NCBI GenBank assembly: GCA_009760885.1
Contig: CM019696.1
Location: 40,614,267-40,678,266 of the forward strand
Direction: 5' to 3'
DNA: 64,000 nucleotides
DNA from: Achatina immaculata
Lineage: Eukaryota; Mollusca; Gastropoda; Stylommatophora; Achatinidae
In this document: positions 1-10,889 of the stretch, in pieces
Numbering within the stretch: position 1 is the first letter of the stretch
Layout: every line of letters begins with the position of its first letter
Position numbers and translations under genes: made by a program
Notes under the pieces: model-generated
Database searches by the model: none
What the model was told of the DNA's origin: nothing
Seen by the model: the letters and a program-made list of their open reading frames with translations, nothing else

Positions 1-605
1 GGGCGCCAAAAATGTGCCCGACGAGAAACGAAATCGAATGGACACCTCCAAGCTGATTATGCAGCACTGTCAGCCATATAATGGTATCTTTTTTGGAACG
101 ACTCATCACAGTTGAAGAAACATATTTACGCCATTATGATCCTGAGATATCAACAAATAGAAACCACTCTTGCAGCAACGGCACTCGTGTTCTCTGCGGC
201 CGAAGAAATTTGCAACATAAAAGTCACCAGGAAAGATCTTGGCCACCAAAGAGGGTATTTTCATGTTTAATTTTCCAAATGGCCAAACAGTTATTGCTGA
301 AAATACTCTCTTACTGTGTCGATTAAAGTATGAAGTGAAAGAAAAACTGTGAGGGTAGCTGCGGAAGGTGCTCTTTCCACAGGACAATTCGCTTACTCGC
401 AAGACGTTGGGTGTTTTTGGGGACTTTGGAGTCTGAGTACCTAGGTCACCCATCTCACTAACCAGACCTTGCTCTTTTGAGCTATTTCTTGCTTCCCAAG
501 CGTTGAGGAAAGGGAAGAAGTAGAAATTTTCTCATTATTCGGAGGTGGTAGTAGCAATAGAGCAGTGTTTCATTGACCAGACCTCAGATTTTTTTCTAAG
601 TTTCA
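1..605 (+). mobile_element. Mariner-like (DD34D) transposase relic, cut by the window edge
   Basis: Three-frame reading gives scattered mariner transposase blocks. Around 82-145 the text reads FLERLITVEETYLRHYDPE, the counterpart of the usual 'IVTGDETW.YHYDPE' block. The first catalytic Asp is replaced by Glu in VEETY. Frame-shifted pieces follow: RPKKFAT and SPGKILAT near 200-245, a QDN block near 385 (second catalytic Asp region), and EVVVAIEQCF..QTSDFFLS at about 541-600, which resembles mariner C-termini. Stops and frameshifts show it is dead. The 5' part lies before the window. The family call is by motif recognition only. Confidence 0.6.
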
Positions 606-2229
606 GGGCTGGGGTCTATCCTTTCATGCCCGGGCCGAGAACTTTTCAGCAGCACCTCTTAAAACTCGGGTCTGGAAAGTTCTGTGTTTTCTCACATTCC
701 TTACAAAGTCAACTCAATTCTTCGCCTGCCTACCTCAAGCTGTTATATATTAATTTCCATCAGTCAGTTTTCCACTTCCTCTCTCGAGTTTTCCCATGGA
801 AAATTCCACGAAAAGGTCAAATTTAAATTTCATTACAAAGTTTCTAAAAATATTATAACTCGTGTGACCCTATAAATCACAAACTTACAACATTTACTAT
901 ATGTCTATTTCATCCCATAGTTTTAGAACCCTTATATTAATCTTCTCACGAACGTGCTGACTTGGCAACATGTTTACTGCCTGTCCCTGGTTGGTTGTTC
1001 ATATCTTACAACCAGTCTGAGCCTGATAATCCAGTGATACGTTTCGATGCACATAAAAATTACCTAGCTCTTTTTTCCGACATTTTGACCTCTGACTCTA
1101 ATGTCACGGAAAACGAATAGATTTTTATGCAAAATAAACTTTCTTTGATCTAATAATACGGAAATGTATAAAAAAAATATGAACTTTAGTTTCTTTACTA
1201 AATGTTAACCTTTACACTCAGGTACAACAGTGCAAAAGCTAAAATGGGAAAAATATATTTATAACATTAATTTTTTTGACAAAATGCGTATTACAGAAGA
1301 ATATGTCCAAATGTATGAGACTGTTCTGTCAATATTTTGAGACGTATAGTCTAATATTTTCTTTGTACGTTAAATTATACCACGGATGAGAGATAAAGAT
1401 TAGCTTGAGTGGTTCTATGGGAGCAAAATCTCTGGTTAAAGGCGGGAATATGGTTTGTGGTCAAAGAAAGATGACTCGTGTAAATCTTTTGAATGAAATG
1501 AAATTATTATTGTTAATTAATTCCCTTGAATATTACTGATTTTCAGTTGAGAAAATTATGCATATACCAGGACTTCATCTCATGTTTTTCTAGAAGGTCC
1601 AGTCCTTGGAGATAGGAAGGAGGTGATTACATTTTTGAGTAGACGAGAGTTAGGTTTTGTTGGGTTAGGAAGTTTTCTTTTCGTTAGTAATGTAACCGTA
1701 AACCTAATGATTGTCAGCGTAATGATAATGTTTGTGATTAAGAGAAGTTTGTTAGGAATAGCGGAATATTTTCGTTTAGTATTCTATCTTTTTGTGAGAT
1801 GTAAGCCGTTTGAATTTTCCTTGTTTTTGTATGCTGATCAGTTTGAGGTACGACATTATATATTTTCACTAACATTAACTCATTGGCCAACATCATAGCA
1901 TGTGACGTTAAATAAATGTATTTGTGTGATCGGCAATATGGACGCTTTGAGTCGACTAATTTAGCGCTATGGTTGAAAGAATCCTCGGTTGAAAATCAGA
2001 GAAGAAGCTATGTACGAACTGCCCACAGGTCTGAAGTACCATGGTGTAGTGATGATTTGGACGTTTATTAATATATACAGAAATAATTATAAGATAAAAA
2101 AATTAATGACTTGAGGAAATATTTACCACCATCAGTCGTTATCAGTTGTCAGTCCAGAGAAACGTTTACAGTATAAAACTATTGTAAGAATCACAAATCT
2201 CCCTAATTTCTTAGAATAACTTTCACTGA
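606..2229. other. AT-rich stretch, no gene seen
   Basis: No ORF with recognisable domains, no splice-consistent coding pattern and no strong repeat was found. Short ORFs here are low-complexity and AT-driven. Confidence 0.5.
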
Positions 2230-2447
2230 TGATGATGATGATGTAGTAGTAGTAGTTGTTGTTGTAGTAGTAGTAGTAGTTGTAGTACTAGCTGTTGTAG
2301 TAGTAGTAATTGTAGTACTAGCTGTTGTAGTAGTAGTAATTGTAATAGTTGTAGTAGTTGTTGTATTAGTTGTTGTAGTAGTAGTATTCGTAGTAGTAGT
2401 AGTTGTTGTTGTAGTAACAGTTGTAGTAGTAGCAGTAGTAGTAGTAT

Positions 2448-2485
<38 letters not shown>

Positions 2486-2520
2486 CTAGATGTAGTAATA
2501 GTAGTAGTAGTAGTAGCAGT
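2230..2520. repeat. (TAG/TTG)n trinucleotide microsatellite
   Basis: About 290 bp of degenerate trinucleotide repeat, mainly TAG with TTG and TGT variants, starts after a short GATGATGAT run. The minus-strand poly-Leu ORF across it is an artefact of the repeat. A LINE copy starts directly at its 3' edge. Confidence 0.9.
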
Positions 2521-3810
2521 AGCTGGAGAGGCATTATCCTACTGCCACTCACCAGTAAAGTATTTTGCAGAATAATCATCAACAGAATTGTACCAACACT
2601 TGAGGAAAAACTTCGGAAAGAGCAGGCAGGATTTAGGAAAGGAAAATCATGCATAGACCACATATTTGTACTTAGACAAATATTAGAACAGGCAAATGAG
2701 TGGCATAGCACAACATATGCATTATTCATAGATTCTGAGAAAGCCTTTGACAGTGTCAACAGAGATGCACTTTGGAAAATCCTAAGATGGCATGGCCTCC
2801 CCCATAAAATAGTTAATGTAATCAAAGCCCTATACGAGGGTTTTCAGTGCAAAGTGATCTGTGGAGAACATACCTCCAGCAGCTTTAGGGTACAAACAGG
2901 AGTGAAACAGGGATGTGTACTATCACCAACATTATTTATTTTGGCAGTAGACTGATTAATGAAGGAGGCAACATCAGACAAACGCAGAGGATTACAATGG
3001 ACCCTTGACACAGTGCTGGAGGACCTTGACTTTGCGGACGACATTTGTCTATTATCAAGCAGTCACAAAGATATGCAAGATAAAATAAACAAGCTAACTC
3101 AGAATGCAAACAACATAGGACTAAAGATCAACGTAGGAAAGACAACGTTAATGAAGCAAAATGTGAACAACAGAAATGTACTCAGAGTAGATAACAAGTT
3201 AGTGGAGGAGGTCAACGAATTTGTATACCTTGGCAGCAGAGTAGTAGAAAATGGAGACAGCACAGAGGACATCAACAGCAGACTTACTAGAGCAAACCAG
3301 GCTTTTGCAATGCTGCAAACTATATGGAAATCAAAAAAACTAAGCATTAATATGAAAATCAGGATATTTAAGAGTAATGTTCTAAGTGTACTACTCAATG
3401 GAAGTGAATGCTGGAAAATCACCAAAACCATAGAAAACAAGTTGAATTCTTTCCAGACTAAATGTTTACGAAGAATTAGAAAAATATTTTGGCCAAACAC
3501 CATAAGAAATAACATCTTATTAGCAGAAATGCAGATGAAACCACTGACAACAATTATTGAGGAAAGACGCTGGCGATGGTTGGGACATGTGCTCAGAATG
3601 ACTGACAACTCACTACCAAAAATAGCACTAAGCTGGACACCACAGGGGAGCAGAAGTAAGGGTAGACCAAAAGAGACATGGAGAAGAACAACAGAAAGGA
3701 TGTTGAGCAATAGAGGGCTCACCTGGGCAAGAGCAGAAAAAAAAAAAGGCGAAGGACAGGTATTTGTGGAAAACCCTTGCGGAAGCCCCATGTGCCCTGG
3801 GCACTTAAGG

Positions 3811-3845
<35 letters not shown>
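2521..3845 (+). mobile_element. LINE family A copy 1: 5'-truncated RTE-like reverse transcriptase with (GA)n tail
   Basis: This copy starts inside the reverse transcriptase at a block homologous to 42420 onward in the longer copy. It is one reading frame to 3966 with a single TGA at 2953-2955, where the sister copy has Trp. Visible RT blocks are EQAGFRKGKSCIDHIF, EKAFDSVNRDALW, TGVKQGCVLSPTLF and the catalytic FADD in DLDFADDICLLSS. The C-terminal region carries RRWRWLGHVLRM and SKGRPKETWRRT. The 3' end is TTAAGGTTCA followed by (GA)n at 3814-3845. The block pattern resembles RTE/SR2-type endonuclease-RT elements. It is a fairly young copy because the catalytic motif survives. Confidence 0.85.
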
Positions 3846-3848
<3 letters not shown>

Positions 3849-5230
3849 CAGTAGCTGTAGTAGTAGTTATTGTAGTAGTAGTATTTATACTTGTAGTTTA
3901 CTTTTGTACCAGGTTCAGAAAAAGCTAAATTTTTCTGCGGTGGAAACAACAAGGTGTCGAACATGAACTAAGTGATGTTAGTGTGGATACTCCTGGGAAT
4001 GCTGCCTACCTGCTACGTATAACTGCTTCATTTAACCCCCTGTACGACAAGTGCTGAGTCTTAGGTCCGTGTGACTTTTGGTCAATCTGTCACGACAGTA
4101 CTGAGGGAGACTTCCATCATCTCCACACGAGAAATGGAATAGAAAATTGTAAATCTCCGGACATAGTATTCAGTATCTTCAACGTTTTAAGCACTGACAG
4201 AACACAGACAGAAAACTACGTACGCTTCATCCAACAACGTCATTGACGTTCAACCTTCTGTCCTATAACCCAGTCAGACACATTATGCTTGTTTTAGAAT
4301 ATTGATTTTTTTCAGGATTGCTTCCCCTGTTGATAATTGTAATCAGTATATCTGGATTCTACAAGGTGATTTATGTGGAATTGCCTTTTCTACACAATAA
4401 ATAAATAAAATGATAAATGAAAGAAAACTCCTTAGAACATTCAAGTCCGTATCAGATATCGCAGTAGAAAATGAAAAATTAGAAAGACCATTAACTGAAC
4501 AGAACTCAACTGATAACTATTAATAAGAAAAAAAGTGGATTACTCTATTAGTACTGGCCAAGGAGACAACCTAAAGATTGACTCTAAAGACAAAGACATA
4601 ACATAGAAGACAGTCTGCAAAGGTTCTTAATCAGTGTCCAGTGATAGCTGCCCATAGCAGAGACTAAAGAAAATGAACTTAATATGCATCAGTAAACTTA
4701 ACTCTTGAACTACGTATCGTGAATGACACGGGAATTTTTTTTTAATCAAACATAATGGGTGCACTGATTTATTAGAAAATGATGTGATATCTATCTTTAA
4801 CAAATATAACAGTTTAAATGTATTTACTCCCGGCTATAAAACAAAACAGTTTGAATGTAGTCATTTTATTTTTTAATAAAAATTATTTAAAGTGCTCATA
4901 GCACGTTAGTCCATCAAAAAAATCTAAAGAAGATTAAGAACAAAAATTGGCGGCAGCTGCGATGGATAGAAAAAATGTTAAATGCCAATGAGAACGAGAT
5001 AATAGTAAAATATAAGCTTATATGTCAGATGAACAACACTATCAGATATCTAAGATGAGCAAGAACACTGTCAAATACGCTGAAGATCGATTGCAGCAAT
5101 TCTTTTTTTTTCAAGAACATATCATGAGATCACGCAAGTCTTAATCTGTCTGTTTTTTTGTTTTTTTTTAAATTTAATTTTTCAATCTTTTCTTGTTTAT
5201 AATTCTCCCTGTACAATTCCTTTTTAAAAT
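3846..5230. other. AT-rich intergenic stretch, no gene seen
   Basis: A short TAG-rich stretch (3845-3890) continues from the LINE tail. The rest is AT-rich single-copy-looking DNA with T-runs near 5103 and 5150. No coding signal was recognised. Confidence 0.5.
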
Positions 5231-5615
5231 GATATGATATAAAATACGAGGGACAAAACAAAAGTAAAGGCAATTTGAAAATGTTGGCGTTAACCATAAG
5301 GGGTGGAAGCTGACGCAGTATAACACACTCTCAATGGCTGGTGGGTAGTTTCAACACGCACAGCGCGTTGCTCCACCCTTAGTCCATTTGATGCCGAGGT
5401 CAAATAAACATAGACTGTCCGCTGCAGGATTTGCACCATTCACAACACGCCGTAGTGAGACTTCTTTGGAAGAGAAAGTGAAACCTGCCGTAATTCACCA
5501 TATAATGCTGGGTCAATACGAACTTAGTGGAAGGCTTATGAATGGGTAAAGAAAAAAAAAAGGTTTAAAGCGGGAAAACAAAGTGCAATTTGCAATGTTC
5601 GACCTTGCCCCGCCA
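5231..5615 (+). mobile_element. Mariner-like element 5' end fragment
   Basis: It begins TACGAGGGACAAAAC, which resembles the ACGAGGG start of mariner terminal repeats; a mariner with both ends at 21362-22299 starts ACGAGGGGCG. Downstream, one frame gives EEKVKPAVIHHIMLGQY and then, after a stop and frame change, RFKAGKQSAICNVRP. These match the N-terminal 'AVI..L...G....EI...' and 'W..RFK.GR.SV...R.GRP' parts of mariner transposases. The reading is broken and runs into a 43-bp satellite at 5623. No 3' half is visible. Confidence 0.45.
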
Positions 5616-5622
5616 ACAACTT

Positions 5623-6045
5623 GATCAGAGAATGGAACATACTTCTTGCGGGGGCCACAAGCTTTGATCAGAGAATGGAACATACTTCTTGCGGGGGCCA
5701 CAAGCTTTGATCAGAGAATGGAACATACTTCTTGCAGGGGCCGCAAGCTTTGATCAGAGAATGGAACATACTTCTTGCGGGGCCGCAAGCTTTGATCAGA
5801 GAATGGAACATACTTCCTGCGGGGGCCGCAAGCTTTGATCAGAGAATGGAACATACTTCTTGTGGGGGCCGCAAGCTTTGATCAGAGAATGGAACATACT
5901 TCCTGCGGGGGCCGCAAGTTTTGATCAGAGAATGGAACATACTTCTTGCTGGGGCCGCAGCTTTGATCAGAGAATGGAACATACTTCTTGTGGGGGCCGC
6001 AAGCTTTGATCAGAGAATGGAACATACTTCTTGCGGGGTGGGGTG
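5623..6045. repeat. 43-bp tandem repeat, ten units
   Basis: Units start GATCAGAGAATGG at 5623, 5666, 5709, 5752, 5794, 5837, 5880, 5923, 5965 and 6008, so the period is 43 bp with two 42-bp units. Each has a G-run (GGGGGCCGCAAG) and an AAGCTTT site. Variation between units is small, which suggests recent amplification. Confidence 0.95.
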
Positions 6046-6079
6046 TGAAGACGCTGTCCGATGAGGCAGTCAGAGACCC

Positions 6080-6370
6080 ATAGCTGATATGCCAGTGTCA
6101 AATATGATATGTCATATGGCAGCGCTCAGCGTGAAGAAATTTATTTCAAACACCATGTCAAAGTGCATTATTGGAACAATAACTGACCAAGACCCTGTCC
6201 CACCTCTCCGTAGGTACCCCCAGTAACAGGCATAGCGTGGCTAACGGGGCAGGGATCGTCATAGTCCCCATGGTGGTGGAGTCTGCTAAAGAAACATTGC
6301 ACACCTCCAGCTTTTTAGCTGTACTCCGGGACTGAAAAAATAGCTGCCATAACCCGCTCCCACGCCGATA
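6080..6370 (+). repeat. Dispersed repeat interrupted by a copy of the EF-Tu leader
   Basis: Positions 6080-6103 (CATAGCTGATATGCCAGTGT...) match the 34-bp unit at 55133-55310, and 6183-6370 matches the reverse complement of about 54960-55145 (shared TAACAGG, GGCTAAC, CATAGTCCCCATGG and GAGTCTGCTAAAGAA blocks). Between the two halves, 6116-6180 is a near copy of the first coding bases of the EF-Tu gene at 8033. The piece keeps its ATG, but the frame ends after about 36 codons in repeat sequence. No function is assigned. Confidence 0.7.
6116..6182 (+). pseudogene. Truncated duplicate of the mitochondrial EF-Tu leader
   Basis: It starts ATGGCAGCGCTCAGCGTGAA, identical to 8033-8052, and stays close through the next 45 bases with only a few substitutions. 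The peptide is [18 protein letters not shown], against [18 protein letters not shown] in the gene. Similarity stops at about the 22nd codon and the sequence then runs into a dispersed repeat. Only the mitochondrial presequence region is present, so it is a non-functional fragment unless it is transcribed as part of something else. Confidence 0.85.
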
Positions 6371-6734
6371 CGACGCTGCGCTTCAACATTTCCACAGCAT
6401 CGCCTGCAAAGAACACCAGCTCCCAGTTACAGGGAGATAGTACAAGTACAATCCCCGTTACAGCCCTGATCTGGAGCTTTCTTGCTTCCATTTACACAGA
6501 CTTTACACGGTCGCAGGTTTACCTCTGGTGATGAGGTTGAGGACAGCGATGCAGACTTGAATTCGGGAGCAGCCGAAAAGCTGCGGAACGATACAAGAAG
6601 TGCTTCCACTTACAGGGGGACTATGTGGAGGAGTGATGCAACCGTTATGTTCATGTATTCACATTTACCGGTATTAAGGATATGTTGCTGTTACTTTCTG
6701 AGTGGCAGAATGGAAAAACTAATTATGTCAGTCC

Positions 6735-7495
6735 GAAAGAACAGCGAAGAGCAAAACCTCTATCTTAATGCGAAGAAAACTAAATTGATGACAACTGACA
6801 AAACAAATAACGCAACTGAAAAATATATCAATGAGGAAAATTGAAAGAGGTGGAGTTTTGAATATCTTGGATCATTGCTAACTAATATTGGAGATACAAT
6901 GAGGGAAATTAAAAGGAGGAAATCCTTCGCTCTTCAAAAAGTAAAACAACTAAAGAAGCTGTGGAGAGGAACAGATTGAGCTACAAAAATAAGATTTTTA
7001 AGGGCATGCAACTTTCCCATCGCAACATATGCCTGTGAGACCTGGACACTTAACAAAACAGCCGAGAAATGCCTTTGAATGGAAATGTTACAGAAGAGTT
7101 CTTCAAATATCATAGACAAAAAAAAAGAACAAATATATCCATACTACAAGAATAGGCACTAACACCATATCCCCATGACAGGATTACCTTTACCTTTTTT
7201 ACCTTTTACAAGAACTTAATATTGAAGAAGGCTGGCTAGTAAAGAGGATTAAACAGAGAAAACTTAAAGATTTTGGACATATTAAACGTCATGATAATCT
7301 AGAGAAAACCGTCTTGGAAGGGTACATAATGGGAAAAGAAAGAGAGGAAGACCAAGGCGAAGATGGCTGCAAGACATCGTTGATGATCTGAAAATGGATG
7401 CATCAGCAGCAGGGCATCTTGCTTACAACCGAGGGGACTGCAGGAGAGCTATTATTGAGGCAAAGTTCTGCCTGGGATATGCAAATGACTGACTG
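6735..7495 (+). mobile_element. LINE family B copy 1, broken, (TGAC)n tail
   Basis: A decayed LINE C-terminal region. [21 protein letters not shown] lies near 6858-6920, then [20 protein letters not shown], then [21 protein letters not shown] and the 3' block with WLQDI near 7360. There are stops at 6841 and about 6979, several frameshifts, and a 50-bp insertion with ACCTTTACCTTTTTTACC near 7184-7209. The 3' end, ATGCAAATGACTGACTGACTC, is shared with the other family B copies. It descends from an endonuclease-RT LINE; the RT catalytic region is absent here. Confidence 0.85.
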
Positions 7496-7659
7496 ACTCT
7501 CTGATTCTCTCTCATACAAAATAAAGTTATAATAAATAATGTAACGATTATTTCGAGAACGCGAACCTTTCATCACAATTTCCGGGACTTTATTATTACC
7601 ATCGTGCAACTGTCAGTGACATGGGGAAACTGTGTCCTTTCTCTCTCACAAGTAACAAG

Positions 7660-7848
7660 CATCTTTAACCTAGAAACTAGCATGTCTAACACGGAAACTA
7701 GTATCCCTAATATGGGAGTTATCTTCAACACGGTAGTTATAGCTTCTAGCATGGAAACTGCTGTTTCTAAAATGGAAGCAAGTATATCGAATTTGATATC
7801 TAGTATCTCTAACATGAGAATTAGTATAAAGAATTTTATTGGCATGAA
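7660..7848 (+). repeat. 21-bp degenerate tandem repeat encoding heptads
   Basis: About nine units of 21 bp (one of 18) are in phase with an open frame on the plus strand (7604-7855). Each unit reads roughly N-[LMT]-E-T-S-[IV]-S, for example KMEASIS and NLISSIS. Both strands stay open. Units have diverged while keeping the frame. It lies 180 bp upstream of the EF-Tu ATG. It could be a decayed satellite or a small heptad-repeat peptide gene; no homologue is recognised. Confidence 0.6.
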
Positions 7849-8032
7849 ACTTTAATAAAAACGCTATGCAGGAGTATGTAGAGGAATTCTATATGGTCAT
7901 GTGCAGTCAACAAAATTAAATGAATCGATTGTTACTGTATAGCATGCATTACTTGACAATGATTAAATATTATGTGTAACTAAAAAACATAGACACCGCA
8001 AGCTCATCCGTCAGGTGTCAAGGTCAGTAAAG

Positions 8033-9517
8033 ATGGCAGCGCTCAGCGTGAAGAAAATTATTTCAAACCCCATGTCAAAGTGCATTTTTGGAACCATTCG
8101 TTCATTTAATGGATCGTGTAACGTATCACTAGCGTGTGCTAGAAGTGTTTTAATTAAAAGATGTGCTTACCAACTACGTGGTCTTGCAGCTGCAGCGACG
8201 GAAAAGTCTGCCAAAGACGAAGCGAGGAAACCTCATTGCAATGTTGGGACGATCGGACATGTAGATCACGGCAAAACGACCCTTACTGCGGCAATAACTA
8301 AAGTGTTATCAGAAACCTACAGCAAAGAGAACAGATTTGTTCCTTTTGATGCAATTGATAAAGCTCCAGAAGAAATTAGACGAGGTATTACAATAAATGC
8401 TTGTCATGTTGAATATGCAACGCCAACTAGACATTATGCACACACGGACTGCCCCGGCCATTTAGACTACGTGAAAAATATGATAACAGGGACATCTCAA
8501 ATGGATGGAGCAATTCTAGTTGTAGCTGCAACTGATGGGACAATGCCACAGACTAGGGAACATTTACTTCTGGCAAAGCAAATCGGGGTTGAAGCTGTTG
8601 TTGTGTTTATAAACAAGGCCGACATAGTGGATACTGAGATGATAGAGCTGGTGGAGATGGAGATTCGAGAAGTTTTGTCAGAGTATGGCTTCAACGGGGA
8701 TAAGTGTGCTGTGATTCATGGTTCTGCCCTCCAAGCATTGACAGGAGAAAACCACAAATTAGGCAGAGATAAAATCATTGAACTTCTTGATGCTGTTGAC
8801 AAGAATATCCCAATACCACAGAGAAACTTTAATGAACCATTTTACTTGCCTATAGAAAAATTGATCTCGATTCCAGGCAGAGGTACTGTTGCCATAGGAA
8901 CAATTAAGAGAGGAGTGATTAAAAAAGGAGATCCAGCTGAGATTGTTGGCTTTGGAAATTTTGTGAAAACATATGTGACAGATTTGCATGTATTTGGTAA
9001 GTCTGTTAAGGAATGTTTTGCTGGTGATAATGTTGGGATTTTATTACGAGGTGTGAAGAATGAAGCACTGCAGCGGGGAATGATTATTGGAGCTTCAGGT
9101 ACTCTGTCTCAGTGTAATGCTTTCAAAGCCCAGCTGTACCTGCTCACAAAACATGAAGGAGGCAGAGACCGACCTATAACAAATAATTACATCCAGGTGA
9201 TATTCAGCAGCACATGGAATATCTCAGCCTGTGTTCAGCTGCCAGCAGATGTTACCATGCTGATGCCAGGGGAGGCTATTCAAGGGAGTGTGTTGCTGAG
9301 ACTTCCAATGGTTGTCTCTCCAGGTCAGAGATTTACAATTCGTGAAAACAATATTACAACTATCACTGGATTAGTGACAGACATTCTACCTCCATCAGAG
9401 GAGAAAATCAAAGGTTTTAATGAGGAGAGACAAGCAACTCATGTAATCGAAGGAAATGCCCAGGTAACTAGAAGCGCCAGGCTAAAAAGGAAAAAAAGTT
9501 CAAGGAAACCTGTATAA
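8033..9517 (+). CDS. TUFM: Mitochondrial elongation factor Tu, divergent paralogue
   Basis: EF-Tu delivers aminoacyl-tRNA to the mitochondrial ribosome using GTP. The ATG at 8033 is chosen because the open frame upstream begins only with GTG at 8015. The product is 494 residues, against about 452-455 for human TUFM. Residues 1-65 are basic and serine/alanine-rich, like a mitochondrial presequence. G1 is GHVDHGKT (75-82), G2 RGITI (117-121), G3 DCPGH (139-143, His143 being the catalytic His), G4 NKAD (194-197) and G5 SAL (231-233). Domain 2 ([13 protein letters not shown]) and domain 3 (PGQRFTIRE) follow. There are no introns. Divergences include DCPGHLDY for DCPGHADY, and a C-terminal extension ending in a basic run ([13 protein letters not shown]). 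It may be a second EF-Tu like Drosophila mEFTu2, or a retrocopy, rather than the main TUFM. Confidence 0.93.
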   Translation: MAALSVKKIISNPMSKCIFGTIRSFNGSCNVSLACARSVLIKRCAYQLRGLAAAATEKSAKDEARKPHCNVGTIGHVDHGKTTLTAAITKVLSETYSKENRFVPFDAIDKAPEEIRRGITINACHVEYATPTRHYAHTDCPGHLDYVKNMITGTSQMDGAILVVAATDGTMPQTREHLLLAKQIGVEAVVVFINKADIVDTEMIELVEMEIREVLSEYGFNGDKCAVIHGSALQALTGENHKLGRDKIIELLDAVDKNIPIPQRNFNEPFYLPIEKLISIPGRGTVAIGTIKRGVIKKGDPAEIVGFGNFVKTYVTDLHVFGKSVKECFAGDNVGILLRGVKNEALQRGMIIGASGTLSQCNAFKAQLYLLTKHEGGRDRPITNNYIQVIFSSTWNISACVQLPADVTMLMPGEAIQGSVLLRLPMVVSPGQRFTIRENNITTITGLVTDILPPSEEKIKGFNEERQATHVIEGNAQVTRSARLKRKKSSRKPV

Positions 9518-10038
9518 TGTTTCGAGGGCAATAACTGTGATTAATTTATGGTGGGAAAGAGAAATAGGAAAATACATGAGCACCAGAAATAGGCTATTTA
9601 AATGCTGTGGACACGGTGGGAATTCTTTCCAGATATAATTCCTTTGGCAGTTCTTGGTTGGTTAACCCCATTTCTGTAACATTTAATATCTTCATCTGAT
9701 CAACATGAGTTACGGTATTTACTTTGATGTAGTTCGTGGTAAACGTAGGCATCTGTGACAACAATTCGTCTTCTCAACTTCATTCTTTCATGAATAATAC
9801 AGTCTGTTTTCTATTTAAAGTTTGTTTATTCCTTTTGAAGATGTATCAGTGCAGTATTTGGACAGATTACAAGAACATACTATAATAACTTGGAACATGC
9901 ATGAGAGCTGCCACGTGTAGAAATATTCTTTCAGAGTCCATGAAGACTTACTTGTATAAGAGAAAATTTAATCTTTTTTTTTTTTCCAGAATCTAGAGTG
10001 TTTTTGCCACTTTTGTTCAAGAAACTGTATTATTATGA
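9518..10038. other. Probable 3' UTR and downstream flank of EF-Tu
   Basis: No coding signal was found. AT-rich sequence with a T-run near 9974 follows the stop. A clear AATAAA close to the stop was not found, so the transcript end is unknown. Confidence 0.4.
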
Positions 10039-10039
10039 A

Positions 10040-10500
10040 TGAGATCTGTAGAAGACAACAAATGTGAAGAAACTATCTTTCTGTCTGGTCCTTGCCAATC
10101 AGGCATTGGTGATCATTGGTTTCCACAGCCATATTTCCTGTATGATGTGTTTTGGACCGTTCTGTGTGCCACTCTTTTTGTCTGTAAAGTATCTTGTTTC
10201 TTTGTCTTCCTCTGTGCCTTTCTCCCTCCAGTTTTCCTGTTGTCATTATGTGTTCTGGTCTTTCTCTTCTTAAACCGTGTCCTACAAATCTGGACTGTCA
10301 TGTTCTGAATTTTGCCAAAATTTCTCTCTTTTGTCCAGCCTCCATTAGAATCTCGTCATTTATTTTCTTGACTGTCCATAGAATTCTCATCATTTTTCTT
10401 AAGAATAACATCTCCACTGCTTTCTGTAGATTTTAGATGCTCTTTGTTACCATCCATGCTTTTTCATGAAGAAACCGCATTTCATTTTCAATATTACTGC
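10040..10500 (-). mobile_element. LINE family E fragment, minus strand
   Basis: On the minus strand, frame-shifted pieces read LAKIQNMTV, GRKAQRKTKKQ and RILWTVKKI. These parallel the family E copy at 59935-60540 ([31 protein letters not shown]). The plus-strand ORFs here are shadows of it. It is degraded, with stops in every frame. Confidence 0.6.
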
Positions 10501-10885
10501 CTGTACTTTGCTTTATAGGAGAAAAAATGTTATTGTGAGTATGAATTATATAGATTCTAGAGGTTACTTCAGAAAGAGACTTGGGGTTATTATGTATTTT
10601 AACTGAGAAAATAATTTTTTCCCCTCAAAAAATGTGCTAGATTAAAAACCATGCCTGGAAGCATGACTTGTTTTCAGGAAAAACTGGAGTTACCCACAAA
10701 AATTAGAATTAATCTCCCATGAAGTAATTTCCAATAAAAATTGATTAGAGTGAATCTTACTTGAGGAAAATGAATAATGTATGACTAAAAACATTTGTTG
10801 ACACAACAGAGTGTGTGTTCATTATTGAAAATAAGTCTTTACTGTCATAAGAGTTTTTTTTTTTTAAACAAGGACCACCTGTACA
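10501..10885. other. AT-rich stretch, no gene seen
   Basis: No domains, repeats or exon-like signals were recognised. Confidence 0.4.
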
Positions 10886-10889
10886 CCAA

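Noticed and set aside
2223..2825. 200-residue minus-strand ORF rich in Leu and Gln
   Set aside because: Translation of a TAG/TTG microsatellite plus antisense of a LINE.
3099..3791. 230-residue minus-strand ORF
   Set aside because: Antisense shadow of LINE family A; the plus strand has the RT motifs.
5231..6370. CRISPR-like array at the 43-bp repeat
   Set aside because: Contiguous satellite without spacers in a eukaryotic genome.
8497..8989. Minus-strand ORFs inside EF-Tu
   Set aside because: Shadows of a well-supported coding frame.
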